Origin: Hyunsoonleella ulvae
GTDB taxonomy: Bacteria > Bacteroidota > Bacteroidia > Flavobacteriales > Flavobacteriaceae
Length of the DNA stretch: 64,000 bases
Assembly: GCF_016827605.1 (NCBI RefSeq)
Contig: NZ_JAEPJQ010000004.1
Span: 62,001-126,000, forward strand
Reading direction: 5' to 3'
Shown: piece by piece, positions 1 to 8,884 of the stretch
Layout: each line of letters begins with the position of its first letter
How positions within the stretch are numbered: the first letter of the stretch is position 1
Position numbers and translations under genes: made by a program
The notes under the pieces: generated by a model
Databases searched by the model: none
What the model saw: only the letters and a program-made list of their open reading frames with translations
What the model was told of the DNA's origin: nothing

Positions 1-1826
1 TAGATTCCTATCGTGCGGCAAAATCTAAATTTCAGGAAGAAGAAATGGATACCGAACTAGCCGAAACCCTATTGGCAGAAGGTAATGCTTACTTAGAACT
101 TAAAAATTACAGAAAAGCTAGAGAGCTTACTGAACAGGCAGTAGCTTTGGCAAGAAAAGAGGAACTTAATAGCACTCTAAGTAATGCTTTGGTTAATCAT
201 GGAAAAATCCATAATATTCTTAACGAACACCCAAAAGCTTTAAATTTTGCTAAAGAAGGTCTAGAAATAGCAAAATCTAACGGTTTAAAATCCATTCAAA
301 ACAAAGGGCTTCTAGTACTAAGCAATATTTATGAAAGTACAAACAACTACGAATTAGCTACTACCTACCTAAAAGCCCATATAAAACTGTCAGACTCTTT
401 AAGAGCAGTAAAAAGAGCGAATCTATCTCCTGAAAAAAGAATTAAGTTTTTAATTAACGATCAAATTGAAAACAACAAAAAACAACAGGCTGAATTAGAA
501 GAAGCCAACAATAAAAATGATTTAAGTACCTTAATTTCCATTCTCAGTGTAGCACTTATTACTATTCTATCATTACTCACGCTTTCGCTTTATAAGAATA
601 ATAACATAAGGTTGAAAACCAACAATATGCTACATAAGAAAAATAATGAGCTTATTGTTGCTAAAGAAAAAGCCGAATTGGCCTCTAAAACAAAAGCCAA
701 TTTCCTGTCAACTGTAACCCATGAGTTAAGAACACCGCTTTACGCCGTAACTGGCTTAAGTAATATGCTGCTTGATGAAAACCCCAAACCTGAACAAATT
801 CAGCACTTAAAATCCTTGAAGTTTTCGGGGGATTATTTGTTGACTTTTATAAATGATATCCTTCAAATAAATAAAATTGAAGCAAACAAGGTTGAAGTAG
901 AGCCAGAACCGTTCAATCTAAAAAAGAAAATCAACAACATCATACTAGCGTTAAATAATTCAGCACTAGATAACAACATTACTATTCATTTTGAATACGA
1001 TAAAGATTTACCAGAAAACTTTGTTGCAGACCAATTAAAGATTTCCCAAATACTCATAAACCTCATAGGAAACTCCATCAAGTTTACAAAAGATGGAGAC
1101 ATTTGGATTAGAATATATAAAATAGGCCAAGAAAATGACATTTATAACCTTCGATTTGAAGTTGAAGACAACGGTATAGGCATTACCAAAGAGAAGCAAG
1201 ACAATATGTTTGAAAGTTTTTCTCAAGGCTCCATACAAATTAATCGTAAATACGGTGGCACAGGATTGGGGCTTTCTATTGTAAAAGGTTTAATAGAAAT
1301 ATTAAAAGGAAAAATTTATTTACAAAGTGAATTAGGGAAAGGCACTACCTTCTTCTTCGAAATTCCTCTAGAATATAACGAGGCAAAAGAAAAATTAGCT
1401 GATGACGATATCAAAAAACTTGATAAAAAACCTGATATTGATTTAAGTTCAGTTAAAATTTTAGTAGTCGAAGACAACAAAATCAACCAAATGATTACTA
1501 AGAAGATATTAACCAAAATGGAGCTTGCTTGTGATGTTGTAGACAACGGAGAATCTGCGGTTGATATGATAAAAACCAATAAGTACGACATCATTCTAAT
1601 GGATATCCATATGCCTGGAATTAGCGGTATTGAGGCTACAAAAATTGTTAGGACTTTTGATAAAGAATTAACCATTTTTGCGCTTACAGCTGTAACCATA
1701 GAAGATAAAATGCATGAGTTTGAAGAAGCAGGATTTACTGATATTATCCCTAAACCTTTCAAGCAAGAAGAATTTGAGAAAAAACTATTCAATGCATTAT
1801 CAAACAAAAAATCAGCTACTGCTTAA
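1..1826 (+). CDS. TPR hybrid sensor histidine kinase, 5' end outside window
   Basis: The reading frame is open to the left edge, so the gene starts upstream; the ATG at 45 is internal. Visible parts in order are tetratricopeptide-like helical repeats (about nt 45-420), one membrane helix (nt 531-593), a coiled-coil linker, a HisKA domain with phospho-acceptor His at codon 720 (THELRTPL), a HATPase domain with N box, DNGIGI and GTGLGLS glycine boxes, and a C-terminal receiver domain with phospho-acceptor Asp at codon 1602 (LMDIHMPG) and a conserved KPF lysine. This is the normal layout of Bacteroidota hybrid kinases with a TPR sensor. The signal and target are unknown. It is convergent with lpxK and the stop codons overlap. 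Confidence 0.92.
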   Translation, partial: DSYRAAKSKFQEEEMDTELAETLLAEGNAYLELKNYRKARELTEQAVALARKEELNSTLSNALVNHGKIHNILNEHPKALNFAKEGLEIAKSNGLKSIQNKGLLVLSNIYESTNNYELATTYLKAHIKLSDSLRAVKRANLSPEKRIKFLINDQIENNKKQQAELEEANNKNDLSTLISILSVALITILSLLTLSLYKNNNIRLKTNNMLHKKNNELIVAKEKAELASKTKANFLSTVTHELRTPLYAVTGLSNMLLDENPKPEQIQHLKSLKFSGDYLLTFINDILQINKIEANKVEVEPEPFNLKKKINNIILALNNSALDNNITIHFEYDKDLPENFVADQLKISQILINLIGNSIKFTKDGDIWIRIYKIGQENDIYNLRFEVEDNGIGITKEKQDNMFESFSQGSIQINRKYGGTGLGLSIVKGLIEILKGKIYLQSELGKGTTFFFEIPLEYNEAKEKLADDDIKKLDKKPDIDLSSVKILVVEDNKINQMITKKILTKMELACDVVDNGESAVDMIKTNKYDIILMDIHMPGISGIEATKIVRTFDKELTIFALTAVTIEDKMHEFEEAGFTDIIPKPFKQEEFEKKLFNALSNKKSATA

Positions 1827-2830
1827 TATTTATCGATAAAGGTCTTTATCAAATTATCAAACATCTTATTTTTATCTATTTTTACCCTTATTGGTAAATA
1901 ATATAGTTTATCCTCTAAGGACTTATAATGCTTTAAACGCATAAAATCTTTCTCTGTGGTAAGTATTGTTGTTTTAGATTCTAAATTAGAGATATCTTTA
2001 TTTGAAAATTCATAATGATCTTTAAAGTTTAAATGCTCAAAATTTAAGTTTTTAGATTTTAAAAAGTTTACCATTGGTGTAGCATTGGCAATACCTGTTA
2101 CCAGCACAAAATCCCTTAAATCCATTAAATGCATCTTAGCCTTATTTGAAAATATCTCATCTGAATAAGAAATAGAACTAAAAAACACATACTGTTCTTT
2201 ATTAGCATTAATCTGTTTTAAGAAAAAAGATTTGTCCTCTTCCCTTAAATCTAAAGGACACTTTGTTACGACGATAATATCTGCACGTTTAGCACCACTT
2301 CTCGGTTCTCTTAAATCTCCCGTAGGTAATACAATGTCTTTAAAATATGGTTTTTGGTATGTAGTTAGCATAATATTAAATCCAGCTTTTACTTTTCTAT
2401 GCTGAAATGCATCATCTAGAAGCACTACTTCAGGAGGCTTGGTATGTTGTAATAGTTGTGAAATACCATTAATGCGATTACCATCTACAGCAACCATAAC
2501 TTGCTTTCCAAATTTGTTGTAGAATTGATAGGGTTCATCCCCAATATCTTCAGAAGTCGTGCTTTCATTAGCTAATAAAAACCCCTTTGTTTTTCGCTTG
2601 TACCCCCTACTAAGCGTTGCTGTTTTATGGTCATCCTTTAAAAGCCGAATTAAATATTCAATCATTGGTGTTTTACCCGTTCCACCAACACTTAAATTAC
2701 CCACACAAATTACTGGGATAGAAAAAGACGTAGATGTCTTAATTCCAATATCATAAAATATATTCCGTAACCAAGTTATTAGGTAGTACATAGGAACTAC
2801 TGGAATTAATATTTTTCTTAGGAGCTTCAT
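1823..2830 (-). CDS. lpxK: Tetraacyldisaccharide 4'-kinase (LpxK)
   Basis: LpxK phosphorylates the 4' position of the tetraacyl-disaccharide 1-phosphate precursor to give lipid IVA, an inner-membrane step of lipid A synthesis. The 335-residue protein has the family N-terminus with a membrane-binding hydrophobic segment (residues 8-24), then a P-loop in the typical form GNLSVGGTGKTP (about 44-55). LLDDAFQHRKV and TGDLREP follow as expected for the family. Its length is normal. The ATG at 2830 starts 46 nt from the divergent NIF3 gene. Its stop shares the palindrome TTAA with the stop of the convergent kinase gene. Confidence 0.95.
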   Translation of the reverse strand: MKLLRKILIPVVPMYYLITWLRNIFYDIGIKTSTSFSIPVICVGNLSVGGTGKTPMIEYLIRLLKDDHKTATLSRGYKRKTKGFLLANESTTSEDIGDEPYQFYNKFGKQVMVAVDGNRINGISQLLQHTKPPEVVLLDDAFQHRKVKAGFNIMLTTYQKPYFKDIVLPTGDLREPRSGAKRADIIVVTKCPLDLREEDKSFFLKQINANKEQYVFFSSISYSDEIFSNKAKMHLMDLRDFVLVTGIANATPMVNFLKSKNLNFEHLNFKDHYEFSNKDISNLESKTTILTTEKDFMRLKHYKSLEDKLYYLPIRVKIDKNKMFDNLIKTFIDKY

Positions 2831-2850
2831 AACAACGAATGTAATTATTT

Positions 2851-2858
2851 TATCTTTG
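2851..2858 (+). promoter_or_regulatory. Candidate -7 box for the NIF3 operon
   Basis: TATCTTTG fits the Bacteroidota housekeeping -7 consensus TAnnTTTG and lies 18 nt before the ATG at 2877 in the short lpxK/NIF3 divergent spacer. No clear -33 TTG is seen, so this is a pattern match only. Confidence 0.4.
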
Positions 2859-2876
2859 ATACTAAATACAAACCGT

Positions 2877-3971
2877 ATGATTATACAAGATGTTATAAAC
2901 CATTTAGAGACACTTGCGCCTTTAACTTATGCTGAAGATTTTGATAATGTAGGGCTTTTAGTGGGAGACAAAACGGCAAATTTAAAAGGTGTTTTGGTAA
3001 CGTTAGATACTCTAGAAAGTGTTGTTGATGAAGCAATCGCAAAAGATTGCAATCTTATAGTAAGCTTCCATCCCATTATTTTTAAAGGTCTTAAAAAGCT
3101 AAATGGCAATACTTATGTAGAACGTGTAGTTATGAAAGCTATAAAGCACGACATAGCAATTTACAGTATACACACAGCATTGGATAATACTTATCTAGGT
3201 GTTAACGATATGATTTGCAATCAGCTTGAATTAGAAAATAAACAAATTTTGATACCGCAAAATGGTACCATAAAAAAATTAACGACCTATGTTCCAAAAA
3301 ATGAAGCTGAAGCATTGAGAACTGCTCTTTTTAATGCAGGTGCGGGTAGTATTGGAAATTACGATAACTGTAGTTTTAATACAGATGGGTATGGTACCTT
3401 TAAAGGCAACGAAGCGTCATCCCCAACCATCGGAAATAAAAATGAAACCCATACAGAAGCAGAAACCAAAGTTACTGTAACATTTGCTAAACACCTTGAG
3501 GGAAAGGTGTTAAAAACACTTTTCAGTTCACATTCCTACGAAGAAGTAGCTTATGAAATTGTGACTATTGAAAACAAAAACCAACATATAGGTATGGGTA
3601 TGATTGGAGAGTTGGCACATCCCTTTTCTGAAACAGATTTCCTGAGTCATCTTAAAACCAAAATGCACACAGGTTGTATCCGCCATTCCAGGTTTTTAAA
3701 TAAAACCATTAAAAAAGTAGCAGTGTTGGGAGGCTCTGGAAGTTTCGCCATAAATGCAGCAAAAGCTATGGGAGCAGATGCTTTTGTTACGGCAGACTTA
3801 AAATATCACGACTTTTTCTCTGCTGAAAACTCCATTCTTCTGGCAGACATTGGACATTATGAAAGTGAACAATTCACAAAAACACTTTTAGTAGAGTATC
3901 TTACAAAAAAAATTACTAATTTTGCAATCATTTTATCAAACACAGACACCAATCCTGTTAAGTATTTTTAA
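2877..3971 (+). CDS. NIF3-like dinuclear metal-centre protein
   Basis: Member of the NIF3/GTP cyclohydrolase I type 2 homologue family, which forms hexameric rings with a two-metal site; its in vivo substrate is not established. I chose the ATG at 2877 (MIIQDVINHLETLAP). An in-frame TTG at 2856 overlaps the candidate -7 box and is less likely. The 364 residues include the N-terminal metal motif SFHPIIF, a central insertion of the YqfO/CutA-like type (about 125-230), and the C-terminal half with GGSGSFA and DIGHYESEQF carrying the remaining metal ligands. It is followed after 3 nt by the DUF164 coiled-coil gene, a pairing that implies co-transcription. Confidence 0.88.
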   Translation: MIIQDVINHLETLAPLTYAEDFDNVGLLVGDKTANLKGVLVTLDTLESVVDEAIAKDCNLIVSFHPIIFKGLKKLNGNTYVERVVMKAIKHDIAIYSIHTALDNTYLGVNDMICNQLELENKQILIPQNGTIKKLTTYVPKNEAEALRTALFNAGAGSIGNYDNCSFNTDGYGTFKGNEASSPTIGNKNETHTEAETKVTVTFAKHLEGKVLKTLFSSHSYEEVAYEIVTIENKNQHIGMGMIGELAHPFSETDFLSHLKTKMHTGCIRHSRFLNKTIKKVAVLGGSGSFAINAAKAMGADAFVTADLKYHDFFSAENSILLADIGHYESEQFTKTLLVEYLTKKITNFAIILSNTDTNPVKYF

Positions 3972-3974
3972 AGT

Positions 3975-4754
3975 ATGGCTAAAAAGAAAGAAGTTAGTGT
4001 AGAAGAGCGTTTAAGAGCACTTTACGATTTACAACTTATAGACTCTCGTATTGACGAAATAAGAAATGTTAGAGGAGAGTTACCTTTAGAAGTAAGAGAT
4101 TTAGAAGATGAAGTAGCTGGACTAAACATCAGGTTAGAAAAGTTAGTAAACGACCTTGCTACAATTGATAGTGATATTTCTTCAAGAAAAAATTTAATTG
4201 AAGAGTCTAAAGCGCTCATCAAAAAATACGGAGAGCAACAAAAAAATGTTAGAAATAACAGGGAATTTAACTCTCTTTCTAAAGAAGTTGAGTTTCAAGA
4301 GTTAGAAATTCAATTGGCTGAAAAGCACATCAAAGAATTTAAAGCTCAAATAGAGCAAAAGAAAGAAGTAATAGCTACTACCAAAGACCAGCTTAAAGAA
4401 CGTGAAACACATCTAAAGCATAAAAAAGGAGAGCTAGATGCTATATTAGCCGAAACCGAAAAAGAAGAGCAAGCACTGCTTGGTAAATCAGAAGAATACA
4501 AAACCCAAATAGAAGATCGTTTGGTTGCTGCGTATGACAGAATACGTAAAAATGTAAAAAATGGTTTGGCTGTTGTGCCTATAGAAAGAGGTGCTTCTGG
4601 TGGTTCTTTCTTTACCATCCCTCCACAAATACAAGTAGAAATTGCATCACGTACCAAGGTAATTACTGATGAGCACAGTGGAAGAATTTTGGTAGATGCA
4701 GTTTTAGCAGAAGAGCAAAAAGCTAAAATGGAAAAACTATTTGCAAAACTGTAA
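3975..4754 (+). CDS. DUF164 / zinc-ribbon-family coiled-coil protein lacking the zinc cysteines
   Basis: 259 residues. The first about 180 form a long charged antiparallel coiled coil of the CT398/DUF164 type. The C-terminal portion aligns by eye with the family zinc ribbon (GGSFFTIPPQ ... HSGRILVD). The four cysteines that normally bind zinc (CxxC ... CxxC) are absent: the positions read GASGGS and DEHSGR. The fold may be kept without metal. The function of the family is unknown; in chlamydia CT398 has been linked to sigma-54 and secretion. It is in an operon with the NIF3 gene (3-nt gap) and is followed by a terminator hairpin. Confidence 0.85.
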   Translation: MAKKKEVSVEERLRALYDLQLIDSRIDEIRNVRGELPLEVRDLEDEVAGLNIRLEKLVNDLATIDSDISSRKNLIEESKALIKKYGEQQKNVRNNREFNSLSKEVEFQELEIQLAEKHIKEFKAQIEQKKEVIATTKDQLKERETHLKHKKGELDAILAETEKEEQALLGKSEEYKTQIEDRLVAAYDRIRKNVKNGLAVVPIERGASGGSFFTIPPQIQVEIASRTKVITDEHSGRILVDAVLAEEQKAKMEKLFAKL

Positions 4755-4777
4755 ATAGTAAAACACTATAAATTGTA

Positions 4778-4808
4778 AAGCCTTCATTAACACGTGAAGG
4801 CTTTTTTA
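4778..4808 (+). terminator. Rho-independent terminator after the NIF3/DUF164 operon
   Basis: Stem AAGCCTTCA / TGAAGGCTT with an 8-nt loop followed by a T run, 24 nt after the stop at 4754. Confidence 0.8.
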
Positions 4809-4973
4809 TGTCCAATATTTAAGAATCTTAATAGTAGTTTTACACTTCCACAATAGTAAAGCAAAGCTCTTAATGCTGAACAATAATTGTTTCTGATTAT
4901 TATTTAAAACAACTTTCTCATTTTAAAATTTAAGGTTTCTTATTTTTATACGTCTATTAGAAAAAGAAAAACA

Positions 4974-5633
4974 ATGAAAAACTACATTACCCTCTTAATT
5001 ATAGCTCTAGCTTTTAGTTGCCAAAACACAGCACAAAGCAATGATAAACAAAAGGCTGTTATAAATGCTACACCAGTCGAAGTCCCTTTAGAAAAAGGAA
5101 AGGCTAAAGCCTATTTTGCCAGTGGTTGCTTTTGGTGTGTTGAAGCAGTTTACGAGAGCATAAAAGGTGTTGATGAAGTAATAAATGGATATTCTGGTGG
5201 CCATACAGATAATCCAACCTATAATGCCAGTAATACTGGTCGAACAGGACATGCTGAAGCCGTTGAAGTAATATACGATCCTAAAGTAGTAAGTTTCTCT
5301 ACATTAGTTGATGCTTATTTCGCATCGCAAAATCCTACACAAGTAAACGGACAAGGACCAGATAGGGGATCGCAGTACCGTTCCATCATCTTTTATCAAA
5401 ATGATGCACAAAAGGCAGTTATTCTCGAGAAAAAAGAAGCTCTTGCTAAACAGCTAGATGCTAAAATTGCAGCCGAAATATATCCTTTCCAAAAGTTTTG
5501 GGTTGCTGAAGACTACCATCAAAACTATGAAAGACTTCATCCTAATAATAGTTATATCCGTAACGTATCCATACCAAGACTAAAACGATTTCAGTCTAAG
5601 TTCCCAGAAGAATTACTGAAAGAAAAACACTAG
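4974..5633 (+). CDS. msrA: Peptide methionine (S)-S-oxide reductase, lipoprotein form
   Basis: MsrA reduces methionine-S-sulfoxide in oxidised proteins. The active-site motif GCFWCVE puts the catalytic cysteine at residue 52, and the neighbouring Cys55 could resolve it; no C-terminal cysteines are present. Other family signatures are GYSGGHTDNPTY, GHAEAVEV, NPTQVNGQGPDRGSQYRS and EDYHQNY. The N-terminus (LIIALAFSC) is a lipoprotein signal with the lipobox Cys at 16, so it probably acts in the periplasm on envelope proteins. It stands alone, with 219 nt upstream and no close partner. Confidence 0.95.
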   Translation: MKNYITLLIIALAFSCQNTAQSNDKQKAVINATPVEVPLEKGKAKAYFASGCFWCVEAVYESIKGVDEVINGYSGGHTDNPTYNASNTGRTGHAEAVEVIYDPKVVSFSTLVDAYFASQNPTQVNGQGPDRGSQYRSIIFYQNDAQKAVILEKKEALAKQLDAKIAAEIYPFQKFWVAEDYHQNYERLHPNNSYIRNVSIPRLKRFQSKFPEELLKEKH

Positions 5634-5729
5634 TTACCTGAGTTCGATATAAATATCAGTAAATAAACCACTATGAATTTGAAATCCATAGTTTTAGATA
5701 AAAGAATGAAATTCTTTTAAAGTAGCTTA

Positions 5730-5806
5730 TCATTCCGAATGAGGTACGAAGCGGAATCTAATAGTTTTGAATCTATAATGAGATTTCTCACTACGTTCGA
5801 AACGAC
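5730..5806. repeat. Imperfect palindromic intergenic repeat
   Basis: The left arm (TCATTCCGAATGAGGTACGA and on) and the right arm (GAGATTTCTCACTACGTTCG and on) are imperfect reverse complements, so the 77-nt unit can fold into a long hairpin. It lies between convergent msrA and the DUF3820 gene. From memory, sequences of this kind recur between genes in flavobacterial genomes. No second copy was found in this window. Confidence 0.5.
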
Positions 5807-5875
5807 TGTTAGTACACAAAATGTTTAAGGAAACAAAAAACTACAATGCAATTCCAAGGTTTAGGCTTTTAATAG

Positions 5876-5905
5876 AAATAAAATCCTAAAAAAATCATTT
5901 AGGAT
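5876..5905 (-). terminator. Weak terminator at the end of the guaA-side gene group
   Basis: An 8-bp stem ATCCTAAA / TTTAGGAT overlaps the last codons of the DUF3820 gene and is followed, on the minus strand, by a T-rich stretch. Weak. Confidence 0.35.
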
Positions 5906-6122
5906 ATTTTTCTTTGATATCTCGCACCAATCCTTCTAAACCATTTATTTTTAATTCATATACCTGCCTAAGCATATTACCTAGTTTTCCTTTAGGAAAC
6001 CCTTTACCATGGTACCAGACCACGTAATATTCTGGCAAATCAATTAAATAGCGGTCTTTATATTTACCGTAAGGCATTTTAGTGTGAGCGAGGTCTATTA
6101 AGAATTGTTTATCTGGTAACAT
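5895..6122 (-). CDS. DUF3820 family small protein
   Basis: 75 residues with the core pattern MPYGKYKDRYLIDLPEYYVVW, typical of the DUF3820 family. The family has no firm biochemical role. The same GK(Y/H)K...W module also appears at the C-terminus of the DnaQ-like exonuclease encoded at 36372-37145. It starts 3 nt after the DUF922 stop, so the two are probably co-transcribed and perhaps translationally coupled. Confidence 0.8.
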   Translation of the reverse strand: MLPDKQFLIDLAHTKMPYGKYKDRYLIDLPEYYVVWYHGKGFPKGKLGNMLRQVYELKINGLEGLVRDIKEKYPK

Positions 6123-6125
6123 AAT

Positions 6126-6668
6126 TTAGTCTGTAGACTTAAAATAATCTAATATTTTCAACTCCTTTTTAATAAATACCTCCCATTGTAACTGCACTTC
6201 CATATTTCTGGAGAAGTCAGTCTCAGCATCATATTTATCCTGAAACGCAGCAAGTTCTTTATTGATATTTTTATGTGTCTCCCTTAAACGCTTAGCAACA
6301 TCATTAGTAGTTTTCAGTAAACTTATACGCTTTCTAAATTTTCGAGCAAACAATTCTGTGATATCAAAATGTAATTGTTCATGTCCCAATACATGATCGT
6401 TTACACTTTCAGGTTTATACCAAGATTGGTCTGGATAGAAATGAGCATGAACTTCTGTAGAGAAACTAATAACACGTGTATCACTCTCTCGGATTGAAAA
6501 ACCAAAAGTAATACCAGAAGCTGTTGTTGCAACTGCATTTACATTGTACTTAGGTTTTGCTTTAAAATCGTTCCAAGTTAAACGATATGTATCTTTCCAA
6601 GACATTACTGGCTCTTCTTTTTTCTGAACAAACAGCAACACGCATATTATTAAAACAACCTTATACAC
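6126..6668 (-). CDS. DUF922 family putative zinc protease
   Basis: 180 residues with a short N-terminal hydrophobic stretch (3-14) that may export it. The family-typical HExxH zinc motif is at residues 96-100 (GHEQLHFDI), preceded by LTWNDFKAKP, which is common to DUF922 proteins. DUF922 members are predicted secreted Zn-dependent proteases; no substrate is known. It lies 37 nt after the LysM protein gene and 3 nt before the DUF3820 gene on the same strand, which suggests one transcript. Confidence 0.75.
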   Translation of the reverse strand: MYKVVLIICVLLFVQKKEEPVMSWKDTYRLTWNDFKAKPKYNVNAVATTASGITFGFSIRESDTRVISFSTEVHAHFYPDQSWYKPESVNDHVLGHEQLHFDITELFARKFRKRISLLKTTNDVAKRLRETHKNINKELAAFQDKYDAETDFSRNMEVQLQWEVFIKKELKILDYFKSTD

Positions 6669-6705
6669 TGTGGAAAGTTTATAAGTAAACGTAAATATAG
6701 TAGCC

Positions 6706-8640
6706 TTATTGCTTTAACTCTACTACCTTAAGATTATCGTACTTAACAAGATAAACTGCGTCGTTATAAAAACCACCAAACATTTTCTTTTTATAAGCAA
6801 ACTTGTTTTCAACATATGCTGTTAGTGGTGCTTCATTAACAGACATAAACAAGTCTTCGGATGTTACTATTCTTAGTACGACATCCATAGTTAAATCAAA
6901 TCCTTTTACAGCCCGTCTACCAGGAGTTACATTATAACTATTTTTATAATGCTTAATAAAAGTATTCTGTCCATCTTCACTATATGGCTTTGAGGATGTT
7001 GCAAATGTAAATTGTAGTTTAGAGAGATGTGTATTATTTACCTCATCGCCTTCAAAAGCACCATTAAATCTGGTAGTAACTAATACAATTTCAGATTTTT
7101 CCACTTCTGGTTTTTCTGGATCAACCTTTAAATTCAAGGCGGCTAAAATACTTGTAGCACCAGAGATAAAACTTTCATTTTGCGTTTCTAAAAATACTAC
7201 ATTCTTTCCTGGTTTTAATACCGTTTCAATGTCTTCTTTAGTAACAAAATATTCATCTTTGCCTTCCTTATTTTTTCTAGAATACACAATGGTACTAGCA
7301 TTAAATTCGCGTTTTAAAGCGTTTGCTACGGACACGTTTTTAGAATCAGCAATTATGATAATATTCTTGGGTAAACTATCACGTTTCACATAATTGACAA
7401 TCTTCACTTTTAGCAAATCATCAGAAGGTCTGGATTGGAATACATTATCATAAAGCTGTAGTTTTGTACCTATTGGAGATACTACAGGAACATGGTATTG
7501 TTTTAATGCATTAGAAACAATATTAAAATTCTTTGTAGTAAGTGGACCAATTACAGCATCAACGTTTTCAAAGTCGTTTTCTAATAATATCCTAGACACA
7601 GCTGTATTTTGATATTTAGTATCATATACGTCTAAAGTTATAGAAACCCCAAGTTTCTTTAGAGAATCTATCGCAACCAAAACACCAGAATAAAAATCCA
7701 GAGAGGCATCCAAATAGGGATCTTTCTCAATACTTTTTTTTGTTCCAGATATAGAGTCAAAATCAACACGATTCAATCTAAAGGGTAACATCAAAGCAAT
7801 GCGCTTGGTATTAAAATCCTTTATATTATTTACCAGATTGGTTGTATTTGCATCTTCATCAATTACACCTTCAGCATCCGTAAGCGGAACCTTTAATATC
7901 ATTCCTGCTTTTAAACCACTTTCTGCTAAGCCCGGATTCAATGCTTCCAATTCGTGTTGCTCTAAACCTAACTTAAGTTTTAAACGGTAAAATCCTTCTT
8001 TAGGTAAAACTTTATAATAACTGTATTGCTCATCAATTGCTTTCTCCTCTGTCTTTTCAATATTAGGCACCTTAATTTCTTGCCCCTCTTGCAATACCTC
8101 CCCCATATCTGGGTTAATAGTTTCTAACTCAGCAACAGTAATTCCAAATTTATAGGCTATACGCCATTTTCCTTCTTTAGGAAGCACTGTATATGTTTTA
8201 TAAGCATCAACTGCTTCTTCAACCTTAATTATTTTAAAAATTGGTATTTGTAGCTTATCCCCTTTTTGTAAATTATTGGCATATAGAAACGTATTGTATT
8301 TTTTTATATCCTCAATCTCTACGCCATACTTTTGCGATATTCCAAATAGCGTTTCCTTACGTTTAGTTTTGTGCTTTTTAAACCCCTGTAATTCTTTGGT
8401 TTCTGTAACCTTTGGTTTTTTAGCTTTAGAAATTGGGATTATTAAAATAGTATTAGGTTTCAATCCCTTTTTGGCATCAGGATTTAAACCATAAATATCA
8501 AAAGGTGTAACATAATACCGCTTAGCAATATCCTCGATAGTTTCTCCTTTTTTAACCTGATGCGTACTATAGTTTTGGGCATTAACAGATGCTATTCCAA
8601 AAAATAATGAAATAATCAGGACTAATAAAAATCTATGCAT
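6706..8640 (-). CDS. LysM-repeat protein with periplasmic-binding-protein-like domain
   Basis: 644 residues. A Sec signal (1-21, ending NAQ) is followed by four LysM-type peptidoglycan-binding repeats (about 26-255; for example HQVKKGETIEDIAKRYYVTP and KRKETLFGISQKYGV). The last about 370 residues resemble a type 1 periplasmic binding protein (RIALMLPFR, IDSLKKLGVSITLDVYD, AVIGPLTTKN). Proteins with this order are common in flavobacteria, often next to guaA as here. It is likely a periplasmic, wall-bound protein; ligand unknown. A repeat element separates it from guaA, so independent expression is possible. Confidence 0.85.
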   Translation of the reverse strand: MHRFLLVLIISLFFGIASVNAQNYSTHQVKKGETIEDIAKRYYVTPFDIYGLNPDAKKGLKPNTILIIPISKAKKPKVTETKELQGFKKHKTKRKETLFGISQKYGVEIEDIKKYNTFLYANNLQKGDKLQIPIFKIIKVEEAVDAYKTYTVLPKEGKWRIAYKFGITVAELETINPDMGEVLQEGQEIKVPNIEKTEEKAIDEQYSYYKVLPKEGFYRLKLKLGLEQHELEALNPGLAESGLKAGMILKVPLTDAEGVIDEDANTTNLVNNIKDFNTKRIALMLPFRLNRVDFDSISGTKKSIEKDPYLDASLDFYSGVLVAIDSLKKLGVSITLDVYDTKYQNTAVSRILLENDFENVDAVIGPLTTKNFNIVSNALKQYHVPVVSPIGTKLQLYDNVFQSRPSDDLLKVKIVNYVKRDSLPKNIIIIADSKNVSVANALKREFNASTIVYSRKNKEGKDEYFVTKEDIETVLKPGKNVVFLETQNESFISGATSILAALNLKVDPEKPEVEKSEIVLVTTRFNGAFEGDEVNNTHLSKLQFTFATSSKPYSEDGQNTFIKHYKNSYNVTPGRRAVKGFDLTMDVVLRIVTSEDLFMSVNEAPLTAYVENKFAYKKKMFGGFYNDAVYLVKYDNLKVVELKQ

Positions 8641-8755
8641 TGTATTGTTTATTTAATAGCTAACCTATATTAAATAGCTTATATACGTTATTTATTGTGT
8701 AAAAAGATTAACCTTTTTAATTTATTATTACATATAGCATGCCAAATTCTTATAT

Positions 8756-8823
8756 GGGCGTTATCCTCCTTTGGTCGGGTCGGGCTTGCCTACCGGCAGG
8801 CTTTTCTTTGCAAGTCCTAACGC
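8756..8823. repeat. GGGCGTTA...CTAACGC repeat element, copy 1
   Basis: A 68-nt element starting GGGCGTTATCC and ending CCTAACGC, with inverted ends GCGTTA/TAACGC and the internal shared segment GGTCGGGCTT. It also holds a small hairpin (GCCTACCGGCAGGC). A second diverged copy lies at 36107-36191. It sits between guaA and the LysM gene. Confidence 0.65.
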
Positions 8824-8884
8824 AGTTCAATCAGCAACTATTAGTTAAAAAACCAAAATATTAGGTATTCCAGTTACAAGTGAA

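Noticed and set aside
1316-1807. 163-codon minus-strand ORF inside the hybrid kinase receiver domain
   Set aside because: The plus-strand frame has all receiver-domain residues; the antisense product shows no family features.
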